Source: Neocallimastix lanati (nom. inval.)
Lineage: Eukaryota > Neocallimastigomycota > Neocallimastigomycetes > Neocallimastigales > Neocallimastigaceae
Direction: 5' to 3'
Length of the DNA: 47,500 nt
Assembly: GCA_016946835.1 (NCBI GenBank)
Contig: JACVTC010000001.1
Span: 1,392,501 to 1,440,000, forward strand
Translations under genes and position numbers: made by a program
Notes under the pieces: generated by a model
Databases searched by the model: none
The model's input: the letters and a program-made list of their open reading frames with translations, nothing else
What the model was told of the DNA's origin: nothing
Part shown: in pieces, positions 23,379-35,066 of the stretch
Position numbering within the stretch: position 1 is the first letter of the stretch
Layout: every line of letters starts with the position of its first letter

Positions 23379-24129
23379 ATTTAGTGTCATAAATTTTTTA
23401 ATATTTTTAAATAAATAATATTAATACAATTATAAATAAATAAATAAATAAATAAATTAATCAGGTTTAGAAATATATAAAACTGTGTATTAATTATTAA
23501 AAAATAAAATATTTTAAATATTTTCTTAATTACTTCATAACACGTAACAAAAAAGATTGAATAATAAATAAATAAATAATATTTATTTATTTATTTATAA
23601 TACTTAATTTTAAATAATAAAAATAAATAATAAACAATTAAACAAAAAAATAATTAAATATAAATAAAAATTAAATATAAATAATAAATATTTATATATA
23701 AATATTTAATTTTCTTGTATATAAAAAAATAAAATATTTTCTTAAAAACACTAAAAATCCGTTAATTGTTTTAATATTTTTTAAAATTTTAATAAAAAAA
23801 ATATTAAATATATCTTTATCATTAAAAAATTTCTTAATAATTATATTATTATTATTATTATATTTTTATTAACAGCTTTTATATTTATATCATTATTTTT
23901 ATGAATGCTATAAAACATATTTTCTATTAAATACTTTTATTAATTTTTATACTATAAAACAAAAACTTTTTATTAAACTATATTAAAAATAAAAAAATAA
24001 TAATAATAAATATTTTTAATTATAACTTTTGTATCTATATCATTAATTTTATGAATACTATAAATTTTTCTTTTTTTTTTTTTTTTATTTTTCTAAAACT
24101 TCTATTTAAATATTTATTTTTAAAGAATA

Positions 24130-26128
24130 TTATTTTATTTAGACGTTTTAAAATAATCACCAGAAATAATTTGGTTACTAAACAAAACATCCCATTCCTT
24201 TTTATAATCTAAATAAAAAATGTCAGCATCTCTTTCACCAAAAAGGAAGTTATATAAGTTATATATATTTATACACTCATTATTCAGATAATGTTAGTAA
24301 TAATATTAACACGATTTTCATTAATTAATCTATTCACTACATTATTAGTTGACGATATTATTTTTTTTCACTATCACTAATATTAATATTAATATTTTCA
24401 CTTTCATTGCTTAAATTTTATTTTCTTTATCCCATGCATGGGATCTACAACGCGATATATCTCAAAGTTAATCGGAGATAATGCGTTTTGAGTTTTTCCA
24501 TTTTTTAAAAACACCTTATCTAAGCAATCGCACATTTTTCCGAAAGAGGAGGAATATTAAGTTCTTTTTAGAATCACAATATAGGGATGAAAAAAAAAAA
24601 AAAAAACAAAACCCATTAGAAAATCCTTCAATCCAGTATAATCCTGAATTAATTAGTGTCTGTGTACTTCCTCGTTCTTTCTTTGTTAGATCCAAGTAGA
24701 GGTGCATAATACAAAACATGCCCAATTATTATGGCAAAAAATAATATTTGTTTATGAGGGATAGGAATATGAGGATTCCTAAGAAATCCTATAATAGAAT
24801 ATGGTGTTTTTCTCTATTATTTATTCTCTGTATAATAGATTTCGGATGTATATCATTTGAAAATGATACACCTAGGTAAGTATAGCAATTTGTTTTTAGG
24901 TAACTCTTGACTTGAAAGATAAAAGGTAGGGTTACTATTATTTAAGGTCCATAAATACAAGGTAAGTATCCTTATTTTCAAATTTTTGTTTCTGACATAT
25001 AATTCTTAATGAAGTGTAAAGACTTGTATATTCTTCTTGATTACGAAAATTCATATTGTTCAGGTCTTATAAATCTTTTATCAATTCCATATTTAGAGAT
25101 TCTATTAGCTATGATTTTTGTTATAATTTTTAATCCATAAATTGATAAGAGAGATACCACGACAGTTATTACAATCTGATGGATCGCCCTTTTTTATGAA
25201 TAGAAACTATCGATGCATTATTCCATAAATTTGGAAAATTACCATTCCAAATACGATTTGATTAAAGCTTTGAGATCATTTAAAACCAGATGAATTATTA
25301 CTATTATTTTTACTTGATTTTTCTAAATCATCTTTACCTGGAATCAAAACTTTGAACAATTCCGTTGGAATACCATCAGAACTACAAGCTTTAAAGTTAG
25401 AGATAGAGGAGATTACCTCACTAATTTCTTCATCGTTAATACCCTTAGTTAATTTCTCATTCTTGTTGCCTTGGGTTTCTCAAATTCCTAAATGCATCAG
25501 AAATCATTAGAAAGACTATAACCTAAAGAGTCAGACTCTAAGAATTTATAATGAGAATGCCAAGCTTTTAATTTTTTCATCTGTAGAAGATATAAATTCA
25601 TTATTATTGTTTTTTAATAGGATGTGAGACTGTAAAAGATTGACTATTAATTTTTGAATTCTTTTTTACCCATTTCTATGTTTTTCCTACCATTATTTTT
25701 AAGTTCTAACGAACATGAACATCCAATTTTAATCCAATATAAATATTCTTTTTTTCCTATATTGGTTACAGTTTTTATGAATTGATTCACATAGTCGATT
25801 ATACCAGTCAACAATTTTAGTAAATTCATTGGAATCACTTTCGGATTTATAACCCTTAATTTGTTTATATTTTATATTTTTTACCTTATGAAAGACAATA
25901 AATTTTTTGCGAGGCATTCTAAACATCGTTTTTCTGATTTCTGTTGACGATATAATCGATAAACTCTCTTAGCAATAGAATTAGTAGTGTTGATGAACTT
26001 TTTAACTATATCATCTGCTGAAAGTTCTTTATTTCCTAAATTCTTCACTGAGGATCTCAAATTTTATTATGATTACAATTTTTTTTTTTTTTTTAAGTTC
26101 AAGGCGTTTATACCTATCCCACCTAACA

Positions 26129-26159
<31 letters not shown>

Positions 26160-27018
26160 GGTAATAAAAATGATTCATCTGTGGTAGTTTTCTTGCAATA
26201 ACCTAAGAGCGGTTTATAATCAGATACAGAAGGATAGTCAATAAAATAAGTGCTTGGTGATTTTATCCAACATATTTGAATTGACTAACGCAGGATCACT
26301 ATCTGATAAATATCTACCTCTAGTTCATGAAATAAGTGAACCATTAATCGAAAGAATAAACCAGTTACCAAAGTTACTGTTCGTTAATTTATCTTATAAA
26401 TTAGAGGTGCTCATATTAAAGTCTCCAAGAAGAATTGATGGATAATTAGTGTGATTCAGAAGCCATATGAAAACTTCAGAGAATTCATATTGGACTTGTA
26501 ATAAGTGTTTCTTAATGGGGAGGGGAAATATAGACATTACCTATAGAACACTTAGAGTTGATTCCATAAACTATAAGATGTTAAAGAAACAAGATGAATA
26601 TAGGAATTATTCTTCAAGTGCTGCTTGACATGAGACATGATATCAAAGATATAAACCTGGTGTATTTTGATCCATTCTTTTCTTGGAAATATTTATAGTT
26701 GGAAAGGGTTACTTTACATGGATTTCTAGCATCATTGGTACCATTACTTGTTTCCTGAAAAAAACATAGGAAAAAATAATTTAAAAAATCGTGTTGAAGT
26801 TACTCAATACTATCTCTTTTTACAAAAATTCCAATCTTTGATATTTCAACTTAAGACAAAAAAAAAAAAAAAAGAAAATTTTCCTGTGTTAGAATGTAAA
26901 ATTGGATTTTATTAGAATTACAATTAGGTAATTATTGGGAGCATTGAGTTATAAATATAGAAAAATTAAAAAAAAAAAAAAAAAAAAATAAAATAAAATA
27001 ATTAAAAATAATATAAAA

Positions 27019-27051
<33 letters not shown>

Positions 27052-27302
27052 CTTTGTACAGTAACTGATAAATAATTTAAGTAAATAAAATAAACAACTT
27101 ATATGAATTTTGTATGTAATGAATACTCTCTCATTTTTTTTTTTTTTTTTTGATATGTTATCTTTTGAAATTCATGATTTTTTTTCTATTTCGATGAATA
27201 AAGCTATGATGAATGTAATAATTTTTTCTGTTAAAAAATAATCATAAAAATTAAACTAAAATGAAAAGACATATAAAATAGTTGATAAGTGAATGACTAT
27301 AG

Positions 27303-27336
<34 letters not shown>

Positions 27337-27450
27337 TTTCCATCCGCTAAATAATGTCTTATAAAACACAAAGCTTTTGGAGTGAATCAATCTCCTTACA
27401 TTTCCAATTTTTACATTAGCTACAACAATGAGAGTTACAATAATACTATA
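24130..27450 (-). mobile_element. degraded LINE (copy 2b), internally deleted
   Basis: Minus-strand LINE with many frame breaks. The leader resembles copy 1: the reverse complement of 27380-27400, GGAGATTGATTCACTCCAAA, matches AGAGATTGATTCACTCTAAA at 5347-5366. Then the endonuclease appears (QETSNGTNDARNPCK at about 26715-26760, LGDFNMSTSNL at about 26400-26440, SDYKPLLGYC at about 26190-26225), the RT entry (NPN..WNNASIVSIHKKG, DCNNCRGISLIN near 25140-25260) and YLVFMDLK near 24945-24970. The sequence then jumps to NPTFYLSSQ, so about 440 bp with the rest of motif A, motif B and FADD are missing compared with copy 3. The 3' part runs through LINSGLYW, FKKWKNSK, SHAWDKE and LFSNQIISGDYFKTSK to about 24140. 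Ends are not resolved. Confidence 0.75.
24140..26860 (-). pseudogene. LINE polyprotein remnant (copy 2b)
   Basis: Coding remains of the degraded LINE described above. Recognisable blocks are the endonuclease GDFN motif, the NxRGISLIN block of RT and the thumb/C-terminal blocks. The catalytic FADD block is absent because of the internal deletion. Stops and frame changes occur every 50-200 bp. No functional product is expected. Confidence 0.75.
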
Positions 27451-27452
27451 GA

Positions 27453-27477
27453 AAAATACCATATACAAAATAATGCT

Positions 27478-27525
<48 letters not shown>

Positions 27526-27714
27526 TAGATTCATTACAATGATAATATATAAAAAACTACATGATATTATTAATTATACAACTACTCCAATGTTAATGTT
27601 ACTACATATCCGGTTTAAAACAATTATAAAACAATGATTATTGTTCACTTTCTACAACTATTCCTATATTCCAAATTTTCTCTCTTTGTTCTAGAAGCCA
27701 CTTAAAAAAGGAAA
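27453..27714. other. spacer between LINE copies, nothing assigned
   Basis: Contains a long poly(A) (27483-27520) and about 190 bp of less repetitive sequence that may be the distal leader of copy 2b. No coding frame is supported. Confidence 0.45.
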
Positions 27715-27726
27715 ATCATGTATTAT

Positions 27727-27729
<3 letters not shown>
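27715..27729. repeat. target-site duplication of LINE copy 2a
   Basis: ATCATGTATTATCAT, repeated exactly at 29662-29676 on the other side of the insertion. Confidence 0.9.
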
Positions 27730-27762
<33 letters not shown>

Positions 27763-29661
27763 GACAGGGAAGAAAATACACTTCCAAAACTTTATTAAAT
27801 TTTATTTTAAAAAATACATGTAGGTGAAAAGTACATTTGAAATTAAGAATAAAAAATTAAAAAATAAAAAAAAAATAAAAAAGCTCGAAAATACTATGTA
27901 TTTCGGCAAGTTGTACTATGCGGGAATTTTTCCCTTCCTATCAAATAAAAAAGAAATAAAACCTAGAAGTAATATCTTTAAAATAGATAGTGTGGTGTCC
28001 ACTAAACTCTCCCCGGATTCATCATTTATTGAACTACTAGGGCAAGATTCATCCTTCGTAGAAATAGATGACGATCCTGTATTATCATTATGCCTTATCA
28101 GTACGACGTCGACGCTCTTGGATAAGTTTGATATTTTGCAATACCTATCAAATAATAGCTCAAACGAACTACTTATGATAGGTATTGCACTTTTTAAGAA
28201 TTCCGCCAAGCCCACAATTTTTGGAACAGGTGACTCAGATGAACCTTTGAAAAGTAGTTCATCTAAATGTCTCTGTTCCCCACTATCGAAATGTAGCTCA
28301 TTTAAAACTAAAGTTCCACCAAGAAGGAATAAGTATATATAATGATTGATATAATCTTCAAAATTAGAAATAGAGTCATAGGAAGAAAGAGGATTAAACA
28401 CTCTAATCTTCCTAAGGAATAAAACATAGAGATCATCGATGAAATTTAAAGAATTCCATCTAAAAGATGCAAGAGCATCGCATTTAAAAATCCAATGCTC
28501 AAAAGATTGTTTATCTTCGCCACAACAGGGGCAAGACTTGGGACAATCTTCTGAAACTCTACCCATTCTAATAGCAATAGTAGTATTGTATTTATAACCA
28601 CAGCGTAAACGTATAATCCACGAAAACCCTAAATTGAATTGGGGATATTTTAAGCTAAGCATAATTATAGCTTTATTGTTTGAGAACTTAATTACAATCG
28701 TAATTTTGACCTTTAATACCTTGAATTTTGGAAACTGATTTCCAGTAACGTTCTAAAATATCGTCATATTTTTCACATTTATATTTTTTGATTTTTTTAT
28801 ACAGTGTTCTAGATTCTTTAGTCCAGGAATAATAATGCATTTTGGGAATAGATTTAATAAGATCCTTTCTAATACAGTTTGATTTACTCCATTTTTGCAA
28901 AAAGATTTAATCTATAAGGCTGCGCAGACACCAGCAATAGAAGGAATGCTTAGATCTCGAGATAAAGCATAAGTACTCATAGTAGAATTATGTTCTAATA
29001 TAGTCATTGTCTTCTGAACTTGTTTTACCATTTTTAGAGAAGGAGCCAATACACCAAAATAGACCAGTATTAATTAATGTTTGAATTCTGGCCGTTCTAG
29101 ATTTGTTTGAACCAAGTAAAGGAGAATAATAAATTACTTTACTAATAACAAAGGATTGAAGAACTTTTTTTCTTGTATGCAATAGGGATAAGTTTATTTG
29201 AGAAGAAATGTGTAAATGAAAGAAGGGATTTTCTAACTTTAAAATGTATGTGAGATATAATGTGTTCTAGTACGAGATCATCTGAAAAAGGAATACCAAG
29301 ATAAATATAACTAGAAACTTTAGGAATAGCATTCATTCCTAAATATAGAAGGTTGGGTCACTATAGTTTGGAGGAGATTGGGAAGTTCATTGGTTTTATA
29401 ACCATAGTTGTACATTTTTCAATACCAAAAGTCATTTCATTTAAATTAGCCCATCTATGTACCTTTTTTTTAGTAATTTTTCTAGATTTTTTGCACTTGG
29501 AGCAATGAGAACAACATCATCAGCAAAGAGTCCACCACAACACTTTTTTCTTCCAATAGTAACACCATACTGTTATAATTTTTGAAATGATTTTCAGTTA
29601 AACATTAATGAGAGAAATACCTCGATAATTACTACAATCTGATAGGTCACCTTTCTTAGGG
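27730..29661 (-). mobile_element. 5'-truncated LINE (copy 2a) with internal RT deletion
   Basis: A 1.93-kb minus-strand insertion bracketed by a perfect 15-bp duplication. The poly(A) tail appears as T residues at 27730-27758. The 5' end starts in the RT at IPKKGDLSDCSNYRGISLIN. Shortly after SKIIT the sequence continues with YGVTIGRKKCCGGLFADD, so about 400 bp found in copy 3 (the fingers, motif A and motif B) are missing. The 3' UTR is AATAAAGTTTTGGAAGTG type and differs from copy 3, indicating a separate subfamily. Confidence 0.88.
27916..29661 (-). pseudogene. LINE RT/C-terminal remnant (copy 2a)
   Basis: The 248-codon last open piece (28662-27916) starts MLSLKYPQFNLGFSW and carries the Cys/His finger CPKSCPCCGEDKQSFEHW..KC, the LLGG block and the tail LSKSVDVVLIR, then a Ser/Asp-rich end. 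Upstream pieces (28688-28900, 28988-29182, 29142-29336) in shifting frames give the RT thumb, including YSPLLGSNKSRT. FADD is present near 29515-29530 but in a broken frame. Confidence 0.8.
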
Positions 29662-29676
29662 ATCATGTATTATCAT
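29662..29676. repeat. target-site duplication of LINE copy 2a (5' side)
   Basis: Second copy of ATCATGTATTATCAT. It abuts the truncated 5' end of the insertion. Confidence 0.9.
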
Positions 29677-29684
29677 CAGAATTA

Positions 29685-29719
<35 letters not shown>

Positions 29720-29894
29720 GTTAATTAGAATATCTAATATAAGACATTCCCTTTCCATCAATCTTATTTCACTGATGTCTTAATTCCACTACTTCGTTTA
29801 AAATACATTTAAATCATTCATTTAATAATTTTTAAAATTATTTTATATATATAGATATATATATATATATATTTTTTATTCTATTTGCTTTTTT

Positions 29895-29928
<34 letters not shown>

Positions 29929-30634
29929 TTTAAAATGCATCACTCAATAATGCTTCTATATGTGCCCTAATTATTCTTAAAAAATCTTTATATCATATAA
30001 AACGAACGATAATATTTATCTCCATATAACACAATTTATTAAATATATATATACAAAATAGTATAAAAAAAAATTAAGCTTTAAACAAAAAAATATTAAA
30101 TATATTAAAAACAAAAAGTAAAAGGACAAAAGACAAAAAACAACAAAATAAAAATAAAAATAAAAATAATTCCAAATTAAAAAAAAAAAAAAAATTTTTT
30201 TATATTTTTATATTTCTTATTTGTAAATTTATTTAATTTTTTTTTTTTTTTTGTTATATATATATAAAATTTGCTTGAAAAATTTTCCTAAAGGTTTTTC
30301 AATATCCTTACAAAAAATTTCATAATGTCTCTTTTAATTTTTTTTTTTATTATGTTATTCCTATGATTTAACTATATCTTTTTAAATAAATTTTTAATTT
30401 ACTTAAAAATGATGGTAATTTTTTTGATTTTTGTTTTAATTTTGATTTTGTTTTGTTATTGTTTTCTTTATTTTGTTCTTGTTTTATATTTATTTTTTCT
30501 TGTTAATTATAACAATTAAAATAAAATAATTAAAATTAATTATAAATTTAAATTATTTTAATTATTTTTTTTAATTGAATTAAACAAAAAAAAATTCCCT
30601 AAATTAAAAGAAAAATGAAAAAAAATTAGACAGC
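29677..30634. other. AT-rich intergenic DNA, no gene seen
   Basis: 3' flank of the glucose-6-phosphate isomerase gene. It contains poly(A) at about 29686-29717 and poly(T) at about 29898-29925, with no coding-like frame. Confidence 0.6.
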
Positions 30635-32804
<2,170 letters not shown>

Positions 32805-33377
32805 TTTATATTTTTTATTTTTTTTAAATTATATTAAAAAAAATTTTCTTTTAATTTTTTTTGTTGATAAAAAAAAGAAAATTTTTTTTTTATTTTAAAA
32901 TATATAAATAATAAAAATAATTGTTAAATAATACATTATTTGTCCACTAATATCAAAGTATAATTAATCCATTTATTAATTTTATATATTATATATTTAT
33001 CTTCTTATTAAAAATTTATTCATCTATTTATTTGTTATTCTAAATTTTCTAATATATTACATAATAATAATTAATATACATAATAATATAATATATTATT
33101 TTGTATTTAATTAAATTGATAATCAGTAATAAATATATTATTTCTTCATATAAAAAAAAAATTTTTTTATATTCATATATTTAATAGAAAATGATTTGAA
33201 ACAAAATAAAAAAAATTTTTTTTCATAATAGCATAAGATAATAATTAATATATTAATAATTTTTTGAAAGAATTTAATAGATTTTTTTTCTATATAATTT
33301 AATTTAATTATATACAAATTAATTTAGAATTATATTATTTTAAATTTGAAATTAATTATTTGTAACTTCCACATATC

Positions 33378-33409
<32 letters not shown>

Positions 33410-34387
33410 ATATATTTATTTATTTATTATTTATTTATTTATTTATTTATGTATTATGTATTAGTATTTACGTATGTATGTGTATGTATGAAATATAACA
33501 AAATATTCGATTTTTGTTTTATAATATACATGTTATCAAAACAAAATGAAAATCATTATTTATAAAGAATTTTTACTATTAATTATTAATTATCTAACAA
33601 ATAATAATATTATTATTTTATTTTTATAAATTATTTTTTTTCATATTAATAAATAAAACTATTTTATTTCCGAGTATATAAAAATTGTATCTTATATTAA
33701 AAATTATACATTGAATTAAAATTCTAAATTTTTATTTAATATTTTTATTTTTTTTCTTTTTAAATGACTTGGAATTTATTTATATAAACTCATTATACTA
33801 AAAATTATACATTGAATTTAAATTTCAAATTTTTATTTAATATTTTTTTTTAAATAACTTGGAATTTATTTAAATTTATTTATATAAACTTTTATTATAT
33901 ATAAGAAGATCATAATTCTTATAATAAATTGATTATAAAAGTAATAACATTTAAATTATTATTAATGAATGAAATAACGAAATATGAAATACTTTAATTT
34001 TATAATTTTAATTATTTCTTATAATTCTATTCAATATTCAATACATTCATTTTTTATTTTATTCATGTCAGTAATCTCATTAAAAATTAAACAAAAAAAT
34101 ATAATATATATTTAATTTTATAGTATCTTTCATAACAATTTAAATCCATATAAAATATTATTAATTATATAATTCAAAAAAAAAAAAAAAATAAAATAAA
34201 AAAGAAATTTATAAATAAAAATTAAGATAAAATAAATAAATAAATAAATAAATTTATAAATAAATAAAATAAAAATGGTATAGAAAAAAAAAAGCTGTAC
34301 TACAATAACATTCATTTATATTTAAAAGTTTAACTATAAAGCTTTCACTTTTACAAATAATAAATTCAAATTTTACTAGATTCATAT
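32805..34387. other. AT-rich intergenic DNA, no gene seen
   Basis: 5' flank of the isomerase gene. Includes (TTTA)n at about 33383-33450 and the duplicated unit at 33696-33890. The frame at 34130-34315 (-) is low complexity. Confidence 0.6.
33696..33890. repeat. tandem duplication of about 95 bp
   Basis: 33696-33790 and 33798-33890 share AAAATTATACATTGAATT, AATTTTTATTTAATATTTTT and ACTTGGAATTTATTT in the same order, ending in TATATAAACT. They differ by small indels. Confidence 0.75.
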
Positions 34388-34859
34388 GAATTAAATGGTG
34401 TTCATTTCGCAATTGTGCATTATTCAAAATGTGGCTTAAAATATTTTTAAAAAATAAATATATAAATAAATATAATTAATATATTAATAAAAAATATATA
34501 AAAAAAAAAAAATGTTAAAAATGTTTTATTATTACTCTTTTATATTTTATCCTAATTTCTATCAATTTTTAGTTTTATTTTATTATTAAAATTTTAATAA
34601 AATAAAAAACAGTATAATATTGATATTGATTGTAATAATAAAAATAACTATATAAAATATTGATATTCTATATATATAATTATTTATTATTCAGAATTAA
34701 TAATATATAATTTTTTAATATAACAGTAATATGAATATGAAGTATATATGAAAATGTTTTTTATTACTTTATATTTGAAATATTTATATTTATTCTGAAT
34801 AAAAAATTAGTGTTAATTATTCAATTTTTTTTTTAATTGGAATAAAAAAAAAATTATTT

Positions 34860-35005
34860 ATTTATTTATTATTTATTATTTATTATTTATTATTTATTAT
34901 TTAATATTTAATATTTATTATTTATTATTTATTATTTATTATTTATTTATTATTTATTAATTATTTATTATTTATTAATTATTTATTATTTATTATTTAT
35001 TTATT
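34860..35005. repeat. (TTTATTA)n-like microsatellite
   Basis: Imperfect run of TTATTTATTA-type heptamers within the MITE-like element. Confidence 0.75.
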
Positions 35006-35053
35006 TAAAAATATTTTATAATAAAATATTTTATATTAATATATTTAAAGACT

Positions 35054-35066
35054 TCATTTCAAAAGT
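35054..35066. repeat. target-site duplication of LINE copy 3
   Basis: TCATTTCAAAAGT, repeated exactly at 37293-37305. Confidence 0.92.

Noticed and set aside
24481-24699. 72-codon plus-strand frame
   Set aside because: Antisense to LINE copy 2b thumb-region remnants (INSGLYW and FKKWKNSK on the minus strand).
27824-28342. 172-codon plus-strand frame
   Set aside because: Antisense to the LINE copy 2a C-terminal frame, which has the finger and KSVDVV tail.
34130-34315. 61-codon frame (-)
   Set aside because: Phe/Ile/Tyr low complexity produced by poly(A) and (AAAT)n, with no coding features.
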